A stretch of 64,000 bases of DNA from assembly GCA_963576565.1 (NCBI GenBank), contig CAUYVT010000057.1:1-64000 (forward strand), written 5' to 3'. Below, one piece after another: positions 52,621-63,676 of this stretch. The DNA comes from Aspidapion aeneum. Lineage: Eukaryota > Arthropoda > Insecta > Coleoptera > Brentidae. The notes beneath the pieces were generated by a model. It searched no databases, was not told the DNA's origin, and saw only the letters and a list, made by a program, of their open reading frames with translations. The stretch's first letter is position 1, and each line of letters starts with the position of its first letter. The position numbers and the translations under genes are program-made.

Positions 52621-53176
52621 TACTATACTCTTAGCGACACTCATATCTGCTGCATTTCAGTCGCCGGATTCCTAAAACTATAAAAATTAAACTTACTGTA
52701 CTGACTCACCCTGTATACTGCCATGCTGAAGCCGAAAATAAAACACTCTATATATAATATTTTTAACAAAATAACCGTATCAGTTCATAATTTGCTAAAA
52801 CTAAAAAATTCACAGATAAACAACCTGCGGTTTTGTCTCTAGACTGTTATTCTTCTTCATAAAATGTTTTCCACAGATAGTCTGTTATTTGTTTTTCGAA
52901 ATTCGATGTGGGAAATATGTTGTTCCAGGTAAAAAGCCACAAAAACAACAAATTTCGGTTTATTATCCATGGGATAACTTTTGAATAGGCGATAAAATGT
53001 CTTATTTAAAGAAATCCTGATGCTGAGGTCACCACAGATTACCTCTGACCGTGTTAAAAAGTTAACATAGTAAAAAAAGTGTCCTTTTTTAAAAAGTTTT
53101 TTTGGAACATTTTGCGTATTGAATAAAATTTGGTAACAAACCAGTGTGGTAAGTCTTTGTTTCTTTAATAATACTA
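52621..53176. other. Unassigned AT-rich stretch
   Basis: No gene or clear repeat unit was recognised. A CACCCTGTA (reverse of TACAGGGTG) lies near 52707. Confidence 0.5.
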
Positions 53177-53437
53177 TAGGCAGTTACACTTTTGTGACAT
53201 TTCCAACCTCTTTATTTATCATATGCATACTGACAGCAACAAAAAATAATCTGAAAAATGGCATGTCTTTGAGTTGTTTTTTATATGTGCGTTTTTTGTG
53301 CCAACTTACAGTCAGCATCTTTTTATCCAAGGACAATGACAATTTTACCTTTAATTTTGATATGTTTACGTTCTAATATATTTTTGGTTAGGAAATATGT
53401 TCATTTCATGTCAAAGTCACAAAAGTGTAACTGCGTA
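53177..53437. mobile_element. TA-flanked MITE, about 257 bp
   Basis: The element (53179-53435) has inverted ends GCAGTTACACTTTTGTGAC on both strands, one variable base inside the flanking TA. The TA duplication suggests a Tc1/mariner source. The small open frame crossing it is not supported. Confidence 0.8.
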
Positions 53438-53549
53438 TGGCAAGGACTATATCTACCTACCTATCAAGTAAAGATTGAAAAAAAATATAATAAAAGCTGT
53501 TCAGATCTCAGAATCTAATCAAATACATATATAAATTACCTAATCCTAA

Positions 53550-53860
53550 TATAAGAAAATTTTATCTGAGGGCACGGCAGTGCCTTGCCAAGTTCGCGCG
53601 ACGGAACCATCTTTTCTTGAAACATTTCAGCCGATATTTGACCTACCTAAAACTCTATTTCGGAATGAGCTACGAATCTCAAACTTGGCACAGTCGTAGA
53701 TCTCCATGGTGTTAACAACCCCTCCAAGTTTCATGGAATTCCATAAAGTAGTAAAGTAGTTACGAAATTTAAAAAAACGTTGAACTCGCCACTCACTCAC
53801 TCACGCACTCGCTCATGTATAGATCATCAATATTCTACTGTACTTCCAGACATGCTACAA
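53550..53860 (-). repeat. Dispersed repeat, inverted partner of 47890-48010
   Basis: Starts with GGCACGGCAGTGCC (self-complementary) and includes CACTCACTCACTCACGCAC and ATGTATAGATCATCA. The 53690-53860 part is the reverse complement of 47890-48010 with divergence. No ORF. Confidence 0.7.
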
Positions 53861-54205
53861 AGCTGAAATTTAGCAGACTGATAGAAATTATGACAAAACC
53901 CCTGGAAAAAATCAAAAAACCTCAAAATTTTAATTTACTATACATTTAGAGTTATGTAAAAGATGCATCGCCCACTTCCAGAAACGCTAGAGAGCTGAGC
54001 ATTGGAATGCTGATAGAAGTTATGATAAAACCATGGGAAAAAATTAAAAAAGTCCAATATTTTCATTTACTCTCCTCCCCTATAAATATAAAGTTATGTA
54101 AAAGTAACATTACCCACTTTCATAAACGCTGGAAAGCTGAGCTTTGGAAGGCTGATAGGAACTACGATAAAACCATGGAAAAAATTAAAAAACCTCAAAA
54201 ATGTG
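53844..54205. repeat. Tandem repeat, unit about 131-142 bp, 2.6 copies
   Basis: Units start at 53844, 53975 and 54117, each with CTTCCAGA-or-similar, GCTGA..T, ATAAAACC..GG and a TAAAGTTATGTAAAAG-like part. The 67-codon frame here is a product of the repeat. Confidence 0.75.
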
Positions 54206-54296
54206 AGTAAGGCATCGCAAAATTTTTTGTATAATATTCTGCATATTTTACTACTTTAAAAATTAAGTATTATCCAATTCCTTTAAAAAAGAAGTG

Positions 54297-54673
54297 AAAT
54301 CATAACAAAAACATTTCATGTAAAAATAAGCCAAGTACGCGAAAATGGCATTCTGTAAAAAGAATTGAGATAAAAGTAAAGCCAAGTTCTCCAATACAAA
54401 TTTCAAAATGAAAGGTTCTTACTAGTTTGGAAATATTTTTTTAAACTTGGCTATTACGGCTGTAAATGACTCTTAGGCACAGTGCTAAATTGAACATAAA
54501 GAAGTTTGGCTGTAATAGCAAAGTTTGAAAAAATCATTTCCAAACTAGTAAGAACCTTTCATTTTGAAATTTGTATTGGAGAACTTGGCTTTATTTTTAT
54601 CTCAATTCTTTTTACGGAATGCCATTTTCGTGTACTTGGCTTATTTTTACATGAAATGTTTTTGTTATGATTT
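54297..54673. repeat. Foldback element, 164-bp arms
   Basis: The left arm (54297-54460) and right arm (54509-54673) are reverse complements with only a handful of mismatches, around a 48-bp loop. A transcript would form a long, nearly perfect hairpin. Arms this long fit a foldback-type MITE. No clear target duplication was seen. Confidence 0.88.
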
Positions 54674-55004
54674 ATTTTAGTTCAGGCATGATTCGGGAAA
54701 ATCCAGTTTCTAGAAGCATTTTATATTACTTTTTGGTAAATGGGCAATTCCCCCTATTTTGACCCCGCTGAATTCGAATATCCCTGTTGCCAACTCGAAA
54801 TATTGACAGGAGCTGAGATATTCAAGATGGCGGCCAAAATGGCGGCGGAATTTTAAATTGCCGCTGGAAAGCCCAAATTGTCACAGGTGTACATTCAAAA
54901 TATATATTTGTATAATTAAAAAATAATAACATATTATTTTTTTTAAATTGCTGCAAAAACCTCCAAACCCCCCCCCCCCAGACCCTCCAAAATCTGAAAG
55001 TTTG
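54674..55004. other. Unassigned stretch before tandem repeat
   Basis: Mixed sequence with an ATGGCGGC-rich piece at about 54827-54850 and a C-run at 54968-54980. No gene recognised. Confidence 0.45.
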
Positions 55005-55700
55005 AGGTTTTTTCAAATTTTCTTTAAAACTAAGCTTCTAAGAGAAAAATGTTTAATATACTTTATTGTAGACAATTAAATTCCCTTTTCAACATGGTAT
55101 AACTTAATAAAGTTAGACTAATAACAAGCTCTCCAGCGGCGTCCGTTAATTGAAGTAATTAAAAAAAGTTGAAAAAATTCCTATGTTTTTGCAAAGACTT
55201 ATTTAATTTTTTTTAAAACTAATATCTACAGAAAACCATATATTACATCTTGGTATATTCAATAAAATTTCCTTTAAAATGACGCATAACATGATTAAAT
55301 TGGTTTTATAAATAAAACTTCAGGGGCATCCGTAAATTAAATTAATTTTGTAAAAACAGAAAATAAACCATTTTTGTTACAAGTTTTATCTAATTTTCTC
55401 AAAAACTAAGCTTAACATGAAAAAACTTGTTCTACACTTTTTTGTAGACAGGGAAATTCCCTGTTTAAAAATGTGAAACTCGCTGGGGTTTGACTTATAG
55501 CAAATTCTCCATCGACGTCCGTCAATGGGTAATTTCAACAAATCATTAAAAAAAAACATGTTTTTCATAAGTTTTATTCAATTTTCTTAAAAACCAACCT
55601 CTTTATCAAAAAATGTGTTCTATACTTAGTCACAGCCAATAAAATTTCCTTTCAAACGATGTATAACAAAGTGGAAGTTATTTACCGCTCCAGTGTTCTT
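55005..55700 (-). repeat. Diverged tandem repeat, unit about 185-190 bp, 4 copies
   Basis: Units begin near 55009, 55182, 55372 and 55561. Each has a T-rich start, AATTTTCT.AAAAACTAA, a TTCTA.ACTT...TGTAGACA box, AATAAAATTTCC.TT and a GGCGTCCGT.AAT box. Inverted copies occur at 56395-56720. No coding potential. Confidence 0.7.
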
Positions 55701-55775
55701 AATTTAAAGAAATTATTTAAGATCAATCCAAACTAATCAATTTTGTGTCATATTAGCTTTTCGGTGGATAATAAA

Positions 55776-56090
55776 GAGCGGCGGATAAAAGGTCGAAAGT
55801 ACAAAAGGTCGAAAAAATAAGGTCGAAAGTACAAAAGGTCGAAAATACAAAAGGTCGAAAGTACAAAAGGTCGATAGTACAAAAGATCAAAAAACAAAAG
55901 GTCGAAAGTTCAAAAGGTCGAAAGTACAAAAGGTCAAAAGTACAAAAGATCGAAAGTACGGCCGCGGGTCCACATCGACTGGACAGGTCAATTCGAATTG
56001 ATACGGTAAATTTGTATTTTTAATATTTTGTTTTGTCGATTTTTTTCGAACTTTTATACTTTCGACCTTTTATGGCTTCGGCGGCGGGCC
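55776..56090. repeat. Element with 15-bp minisatellite and inverted ends
   Basis: 55787-55959 has about 11 copies of a unit like AAAAGGTCGAAAGTAC. An inverted single copy (TACTTTCGACCTTTTAT, 56057-56073) and GGCGGCGGGCCC lie at the right, opposite GGCGGATAAAAGG at the left. This looks like a short mobile element whose subterminal repeat has expanded. Confidence 0.65.
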
Positions 56091-56394
56091 CAATAATAAA
56101 ATGTCCTTTAAACAGTGTGTTACAAAATGTGACCCATAGTATAGAAAAATCAAAAAACAGTTTATTTTAATTTGGAAACATTTTATTTTAGTAGGTATAA
56201 ATTGTGAAACTTTTTGAAGTATTTATCATAACGTTAACCTCACTTTGTAATATATCATTTAAAAAGAAATTGTCTTATCCTCACTAAAGAATAAAGGCAC
56301 ATTTTTTTCTGAAAATCTAAGTTAGAAAAGATATTTAAATATGCAAGAGAAACTGATTATTTCAGTTATTTTTGAAAATAAGTTTATATTAGTA
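56091..56394. other. Unassigned AT-rich stretch
   Basis: No gene or distinct repeat recognised. Confidence 0.45.
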
Positions 56395-56720
56395 CGCCCC
56401 TGAAGCCTTAAATATGGCAACAACCCGACATTTTAATAAAGTTTTTAAAAGAAAATGTTATGTTCTACAATAAAGTACACAAAATATTTTTTCGTAAAAA
56501 GTGTAGTTTTTGAGAAAATTTTGAAAAACCTTTAATAAACATGTTTTTTCCAAATAATCCTAATTTACGTACGCCACTGAAGAGCTACTTGCTTTTCCTA
56601 ACCTTATTAACCAATACATCGTTGGAAAGGAAATTTTATTCTCCACAAAAAACTGTTCTTTGCAATTTTTGATAAAAAGGTTACTTTTCGAGAAAATTGC
56701 ATAAAACTGAGAAAACTGGT
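56395..56720 (+). repeat. Two inverted copies of the 185-190-bp repeat
   Basis: The same boxes as in 55005-55700 are present on the opposite strand: GTACGCCACTGAAG, GGAAATTTTATTCTCCAC, AAAAACTGTTCT and TTTTCGAGAAAATTG. Confidence 0.65.
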
Positions 56721-57005
56721 TTTTGGGGGTTTGGGGGGTTGCCAAAAAGTAATATGATTTGCTTCTAGACCGTTTTAAAATAATATGCTCTGACTATTTA
56801 TATTAAGGATTTTTTTTTTATTTGTCAAACACACTGTGTTACAATCTAGTCAATAAGACTAATTAGCAATTTTGTTTTAACTTAATTTACTAGAAAAGTC
56901 AGATTTAAACTTAGGGTTCACTCAACAGTTCTCCCCGCTTTGTTTAGTCTGTAACTCACAATTGTGTTGTGTTTATAGCATTATTTTGTTTTATGTGTAA
57001 TTCAC

Positions 57006-59670
57006 TTAGTTTACTAGCTCAAACGGCTTCACTCTTTTTAGTCTTCGAACTAGCATAGTATTGTCTAGAAGCTGAATTGCTTCCACATTCACATGCCGAT
57101 GGAGTCTATCTTCATGGCTTTTTGCGTACTTTTTTATAGTCTCTGCTACAGTTTCGATTTTTAGATCTCGATGAAGGTCACTATTTCGAACGTACCAAGG
57201 TGCATTCACAATGTTTCTTAATACTTTATTTTGAAATCTCTGTACAACTAGAATGTTACTCTCTTTAGCACAACCCCATAGTTGAATACCATATGTCCAT
57301 ACTGGTTTCAGTATTTGTCTATAAAGCAGTAACTTATTATGAATTGTTAAATTGGACTTCCTTCCAATTAGCCAGTTCATTTTTCTATACCTTATCTCAA
57401 GTTCTTCCTTTTTTTTCTTAACATGTGCTTTCCAGCGCAATTTGGCATCAAGTGTCATACCTAGATATTTTGCCTGATTCGAATATGGTACTGGAATGTT
57501 GTTAATTGTTATTTGTATGTGATTTATATTTTTGTTTGTAAAATCAACATGAACTGATTTGGTTTCATTTAATTTTATTCGCCACTTTGTGGTCCAACTG
57601 TGAACTTGGGTGACTGCATCCTGAAGTTTTTCTATGCATTTTTCAATAGATTTTTCTACCGTCAATAAACCAGTATCATCGGCAAATGTTGCTAAGTGAC
57701 AATTTTCTGGCTTTGGGATATCACAAGTGAACAATAAGTATAGATAAGGGCCTAGTACGCTACCCTGGGGCACGCCTGCTTGAATTTCTCTTAAATTTGA
57801 GTATGAGTCTTCCTCTTTTACTCTAAAATGTCTATCAGATATGTATGATTCCAAAATATCCGAATATTGTTTTGGCAGAAACCGTTTTAGTTTAAAATTA
57901 AGGCCTTCATGCCACACTTTGTCAAATGCTTGTGCTACATCTAGAAAAACTGCAGAACAAACTTTTCCCTCTTCTAGTGCTTTTTCTATTATATTAGTAA
58001 TTCTGTGTACTTGATCTATCGTGGAATGCTTGTCTCGAAAACCAAATTGATGAGATGGAATAATTTCTTGTCTTTCTATGATGGGTTTTATTCTTTTAAG
58101 CAATAATTTTTCATAGAGCTTGGATATAATTGGCAGCAAAGATATTGGCCTGTAAGATGACACTTCATGGAGTGGTTTTCCCGGTTTTGGAATCATGATA
58201 ACTTCTGCAACTTTCCACAGTTTAGGTACATACCTAAGCCTAAAAGACGCATTAATTAGGTTGCATAGTTTTACGATAGCTTTTCTGGGGAGTTGTTTTA
58301 TGACTACCCCGTTAATAAGATCATACCCTGGGGCTTTTTTCGAATTAATATTTTTGATTTCTGTTAATATTTCTTTTGGTGATGTAAGCTTAATATGGTC
58401 CTCGATTTGATGGGGTTCATTTAAATGAAAGTGTTCATCTGGTGCTTCGTGGGGCTGAAATGTTTTTTCTAAATGACTTGCAAAAATATCTGCTTTTTCT
58501 TCGTTACTCCTTGCCGACTGGTTGTTAGATTTTCGTATGGGTGGAATTTGGATAATTGGTCTTTTAATTAAATTAATAGTCGGTATTTTTAAATTAATAG
58601 TCGGTATTTTTATCATCTGTAAGGTCATTAAGAAAATGGTTAATAGATTCATTTTTTATTACTAGAATTTCTCGCCTAATGCGCTGCGTCATGTTGTTGA
58701 GATTTGTTTTGTCCCGAGGATCACGGCTTTGCTGCCACTTTTTTCTTAGTTTCCTTTTTTCCAATATAAGGTCTCTAATTTCCTTTGGATAGTTTTTTCC
58801 CTTAAAAATTATCTTTGGTTTTGGACTGTTTTCCCAAGCTGCTTGTTGAATATTTGTAACAAAATATTCAACTTCTTTATCGATTTGTTCTGGTGTTTGC
58901 AATGGTACTGATAGGTTTATTTTTTCTGACAGACTTTGTTTAAAACTAATCCAGTCAGTCAGTTTATTAACTAGTTAGATATTTGCTTCTTTCTTTATTA
59001 TGTTTTTACTAAGAGTTAGAATAATAGGTGAATGATCTGAGTGTAAATCAAAACTTTCTTCTATATCTACAAAACTTAAAGATATATTTTTTACTATAAA
59101 AAAATCAATTAGATCTGGAATTTTTCCTGGATCTGTTGGATAGTATGTGGGCTTACCAGTTGATATCGGCTCACATTGATATTCACTAATAGCTTGCAAA
59201 AGTTCTTTTCCTTTAGAATTCGTCAGTCTAGATCCCCAGTAGGTATTTTTTGCATTAAAGTCACCTCCAATTATAAAACGGTTTCCTAATTTTCTGAGAA
59301 AATTAAGATATTGATGTTTCTTTAGTAAGTGCCTTGGTGGTATATAGACAGCACTTATGACTAATGTATATGTTTTGGTTTTTAGACTTACTAATGTAGC
59401 TTGAATCTCTATGGTTTTATATCCCATCTCCTCATAGTGTGATATATTTTCTTTAATTATTACAGCACTTCCCCCATGTGCAGTATTGCTAGGGTGAGTT
59501 GTATGATACACTTTATAACCTTTAAATTTAATGTGAGACTGGTTAGTGAAATGCGTTTCTGACACAAGACAGACGTCAATTTTTTCTATGTCTAGAATAA
59601 CTTGCAAGTCTTGCTGATGTTGCAAGAGACCATTGGCATTCCAAGCTAGGATTTTAAGATTACTGACCAT
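57006..59670 (-). pseudogene. LINE copy D ORF2: endonuclease-reverse transcriptase, interrupted
   Basis: The APE part (59670-58975, 231 codons) has AWNANGL, SETHF, GGDFNAKN and SDHSPI, then meets an in-frame TAA at 58975-58977. The same frame continues 58974-58594 through a basic linker and ends at a short tandem duplication (two copies of about 20 bp near 58570-58605) that changes frame. The RT part (open 58652-57006) has SYRPISLLP, LDVAQAFDKV, GVPQGSVLGP and FADDT, then the C-terminal IQLWGCA region. All catalytic motifs remain, but no full protein can be made from this copy. Confidence 0.87.
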
Positions 59671-61031
59671 TTTGAGGCATATTGGTAGCTCCGTTATTGC
59701 TACTTTCTAGTTTAGTTAATCGCTCATCAAGTTTGTTGAATTTCTCCAAAATTAATTGTAGTGTTTGTTCCATAGTATTTTGACTACTGATATTAATATC
59801 AGGTATAGTAGCTGTTGCTGCTACTTGGCTGTATGTCCTTGTCACAGAGTTTTGTGTGACTGTGTTTCTTGTCTGTTGGTTTTGTCTATTTGTACTCAGG
59901 TTTGGTATGAGATTCGGTTTTTTGTATTTCCTTAGCAACAAGGCATCCTCTGTAGTTAGCAGGATGCTTGCCTCCACAGTGGATGCATTTTGGCTCAGAT
60001 TCTTTTGGTTTGGGGCATTCTAAAGTAAGATGTTTCCCCGTGCATTTCACGCAACGTGGTTCTTTAGCGCAATATTTTTGCGTGTGTCCATAAGATTGGC
60101 ATCTTTTGTATTGAGGGACTAACTTTGAGGTTTTTAGTGCTTTTATTTCCACTTCAATCCCAAGGATACTGGAAATTTCAAAAATTTTGTTGATATCTTC
60201 CTCGTGGCTAAATGTGAGCATAAACAGGTTAAGAGGTTGTCTTGTTCTCCATTTAAGTTTGTTGCTGGCCTCCAGTGCCTTAAAACCTTTTTTTTGTAGA
60301 TCAGCTATAATTTTTTGTGGGTCACATGAGAAGTGTAGCCTATTCGCTATTACTCTAATTGGCCTTATTTGTTTGTTTTCGTATGAGTGCCATTGATGCT
60401 TTATTTCATTAAGCATTTTAGTAACCAGCCGATAGCTGTCTGCGTCTTGTACATTTATTTTAATATTTTCGTTATTTAAAACTTTTATTTTAACTCCTTG
60501 TATGATATTTAACTTTTCATAAATATCATTAAAATTATTTACGCCATTTACCATAATCGGTGGAGGTAATGGAGCTTTTTTAACCTTAGTTGGGGGTTCT
60601 TCATTTTGTGTTTTATTGGAGGGCTCTCCAGTGCCCGAGCTTTGTTGTGGTGGTGAGAGTGAAGTATCCATTCGACGTTTTTTCCAACCTTTTCCTTTTT
60701 GTCTGATCCACTCAGTTTCTCTTGTCAGATCGTCCTCATCAGTAATGTAGTCCATGTCAGACTCTTCTTTTTTAGTGACTTTTGTCTCTAAATCTGCAAA
60801 TTTTCTTTGCATACTTTCCAGTTGACTTCGGAGATAATCCACTTGTACACTAAGTGAATTTTTTTCGTTTTGGGATTTTTTCCATTCGCTATATAAAACT
60901 TCTTCATTTTGTGTTCTAGCATGGCTATCCTGAAATAATTCGGCATTATCCATTTTTTCTTGATTTTGTTTGGGCTTTTCGCTAATTTTTAAAACAAGTT
61001 TCACAGGTACACTTTTTTTGCTTTTAAACAT
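59660..61031 (-). pseudogene. LINE copy D ORF1 with one frameshift near its C-terminus
   Basis: The main frame is 61031-59886 (381 codons): a lysine-rich start, a hydrophilic segment with a possible coiled coil near 45-75, an RRM-like region, a PRE_C2HC-type domain and three zinc knuckles (CQSYGHTQKYC with a Tyr where the first Cys is expected, CVKCTGKHLTLEC and CIHCGGKHPANYRGC). The natural C-terminus (KPNLIPNLS... to NGQ) is in another frame at about 59930-59660. A one-base change in an A-rich stretch near 59930 explains the split. The product is the RNA-binding protein of the element. Confidence 0.83.
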
Positions 61032-61280
61032 GATATATTATTTATAATACACATTGTATATAGATTTTTAACACAGGTTTTTCGCGCGCGATGTTTATTG
61101 TAAACAAAACAAACTTCGACTTTGACCTCGTTAGCACTATCATGCAGGTACGATGCAATATAACCGTACTGAACTGCGATCGAACGAATACTGAAGGATG
61201 ATTCACATTTTAAGTTATAACAGAATTTACCCCGAATTTTGTTGCGCTTATGGATGTTTAACAAATGCAATCATACGAAT

Positions 61281-62132
61281 ACAAAAAGTTTCATCCAAAG
61301 TGTGATCAGTAGATCGAGATCTAAAACATACCAAAGTTTCGATGAACTCCGCAAACAACCAAAGTCTCATGTATTCCGTGCAGGATACTTTTTTTAAATT
61401 TTGAGATTTTTTTTAAATTTTGTAAACTTTTTAATCTCTTGAAAACTTTCAAAATATGCATTTCAATAAATCTACTCCCTGCAGGATCCTTTTAGAAAAT
61501 TCTCAAATTTAAAAAAAATTAAATCTTCAAGACATTTCAAAAATGTAAAAAAGTTATCAAAAAAACTTAAAAAAACATCAAGATTAAAAAAAAAATTAAA
61601 ATCCAACTTTACTAATAGTCCGGAGCCTAGTAGCCTAAGCCATTTTTGTCTGCATTTTTACGTACCGTAAGGAAACTTGGCGCGATTATAGTACACCACT
61701 ATAGTATTATTTTACGAATTGGCGCTTATCCTGAACTTAGTGCAGAGCAAAGATACAGGGTGTTTTATTTTTAATTGCACCTATCTCATTAAAATTCAGT
61801 ATAAAATTCAAATGTAAAGCTAGAGCAATAAAACTTGGCACGGATTATAAGGACATATACACTTTTATTTATTAACTATTAAAAATTATATTGCTTTATT
61901 TTTTTCCAAGAAATGAAAAAGCATTAATTTTTTTGAGGAATTTATGGTGTGGGTGTTTAGTAGAAGAAAACCTCCAAGAGCTTGGTTATACAAGATAAAA
62001 TATAAAAATTTAATGTGGAGATAAACAAGTTGTTATTAAATAAATAAAAATTGTTGGACGGGTGTGACATATACAGAGTCGGAGTACAGAAGGGTTTTAA
62101 TTAATAATTCTAAATTAAAAAAATTTAATAAG
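61281..62132. other. Unassigned AT-rich stretch with a repeated 75-bp segment
   Basis: 61795-61868 (ATGTAAAGCTAGAGCAAT and ATTATAAGGACATATACACT) recurs at 62133-62206 with a few changes. A TACAGGGTGTTTTATTTTT motif at about 61755 precedes the first copy. No gene recognised. Confidence 0.6.
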
Positions 62133-62220
62133 ATGAAATTTAAATGTAAAGCTAGAGCAATGAAACTTGGCGCAGATTATAAGGACATATACACTTTTGT
62201 CTCTCTTGTATTTTTTTGTA

Positions 62221-62385
62221 GCTGTACACCCACGGGGGTCCAAGATCATATGAACACCCATTATATGTTGACAGCTAACTGTTCCGTCCTTAAGGGACTC
62301 TTCAGAACACTGCATGGTCAATAAAAAGTGTCACATTGACCATGCAGTGTCCATTAGATCTTGGACCCTCCCGTGGGGGTACAGC
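62221..62385. repeat. Nested hairpin repeat
   Basis: The outer arms 62221-62248 and 62356-62385 are inverted (CACGGGGGTCCAAGATC against GATCTTGGACCCTCCCGTGG). The inner arms 62304-62322 and 62334-62352 form a nearly perfect stem (ACTGCATGGTCAAT) with an 11-nt loop. It could be the tips of a MITE or a hairpin RNA source. Confidence 0.7.
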
Positions 62386-63217
62386 TTTCGAGCTGCTCAC
62401 TGAACAATACAAGAGAAACAATATCTTCTATGCTCGCTTAGCCACAAAAAATTGTTGTGGACCAAATAAGTTTTACACAAACCAAGAAAAATCAAATAGC
62501 TCGAAATTTTTATTTATTTTTTTCCTAAACCCATGATTTCTCCATTTTGAAATTTGTTCAGAATCTCACTAAAATATTGACAAAAAATTTATATTAAAAA
62601 AAAATAAAAATAGATTTTTTTTAAACACATAAAAAATAATATATTTATTTTTTTTAAATTATATTTAAAATGTGTCACGTGATACATCATTTAAAAGGTC
62701 TTTAAAATACCTTTTCCAAAAGGTATCAGTCATAGATTTCTGTAAAGTAGTTTTACAGATATTCCTATTTTTCTATACCTATGTAAGAGCAAAACTTGAT
62801 GATTTTTGAATTTTTCAAAAATTATTTTAAAAAAAACTACTGGGCCAAAAATTTTTAAACTTAGATTTTTCATCTACTTTATGAATAGAATAAGTGTACC
62901 AAAAATTATTAAAATCAGAGAGGGTGTCTGCCAAATCCCTGGTTGATTTCATTTGAAATGACCCATAAGTTTTCAATTTCTTGCTAACAATATGTATAGA
63001 ATTACTGATCTCCCCACAAACCGTCTTCTTCTTCAAATGATCTTGACATGTTTCTAACGCTTAAAAAATTGTTCTTATCATTTAATAAAGATATTAATGT
63101 AGTTTATATTTATTTAACCCACCTTTTCTTTTTTATGTTGCTAATAAATACTTTGTAGAATGTATAAGGCCCTGGCAAACATAGTAAAGAACTGCCTGTT
63201 ATTTAGGGTTTATTAGT
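62386..63217. other. Unassigned AT-rich stretch
   Basis: No gene or repeat unit was recognised. The part just below 63218 is the presumed 3' flank of the next ORF and has AATAAA-type signals on the minus strand (about 63208-63215). Confidence 0.5.
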
Positions 63218-63676
63218 TTATTTGTTTATTATTTTGTTTACAATTTGATGAATATTTTCACGCACTTTAATTAAGTTATTTGGAGCCTTATCGAAGTAAG
63301 CAGCTGTTGACTTAGTCTTCTCAAATTCATGGAATATTTCCAACATTTTAAAACCTTCCATTGTCTTGCACACTAATTCACCTTTTCTATGAGTAACAAC
63401 AAGACTGTGTGGTAGATAATGTTGCGTTATCGCAATAGTAGGATCGTATATTAAATTATTATGCTCAAGCCAGGAATGCGGTGAAATTTTAATTCCATTT
63501 GAATATAACTTAGTACCCACTTGCGCCTTGGTTTTTATTCCATATTTCTTAGCTAATTCGTGGAAAACTAAACTTGCAACTAGGCATACACCACAGTAAT
63601 TTGCCTGAATAAATGCCTTTTCAATACCATATTTGATTATATTCAATCTGATGTACTCGTGCCTATTATCGGACAT
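63218..63676 (-). CDS. Small transglutaminase-like (papain-fold) protein
   Basis: This uninterrupted 152-residue single-exon ORF starts at the ATG at 63674-63676. The pattern NYCGVCLVASLVF, then GIKTKAQVG, HSWLE and IYDPT matches the transglutaminase-like Cys-His-Asp layout, with C31, H67 and D78 as the likely triad. That spacing and the LAKKYGIKTK helix-strand link agree with small cysteine hydrolases or acyl-transferases of this superfamily. There is no signal peptide or membrane segment, so it is probably cytosolic. Substrate and pathway are unknown. It is on the same strand as the kinase exons, possibly within an intron. It could be an acquired gene, a mobile-element passenger or one exon of a larger gene. 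Confidence 0.65.
   Translation of the reverse strand: MSDNRHEYIRLNIIKYGIEKAFIQANYCGVCLVASLVFHELAKKYGIKTKAQVGTKLYSNGIKISPHSWLEHNNLIYDPTIAITQHYLPHSLVVTHRKGELVCKTMEGFKMLEIFHEFEKTKSTAAYFDKAPNNLIKVRENIHQIVNKIINK

Larger units (their letters stand above)
56810..61280 (-). mobile_element. LINE copy D, Jockey-like, defective
   Basis: A minus-strand two-ORF element. The 3' end is a poly(A) (T-run at 56810-56819 on the plus map) after a 3' UTR of about 185 bp. ORF2 spans 59670-57006 with interruptions, ORF1 61031-59660 with a frameshift, and a 5' UTR lies above 61031; the exact 5' end was not found and 61280 is approximate. The two ORFs overlap by 11 nt (the ORF2 ATG lies in the last codons of ORF1), a usual Jockey arrangement. 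Confidence 0.88.
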
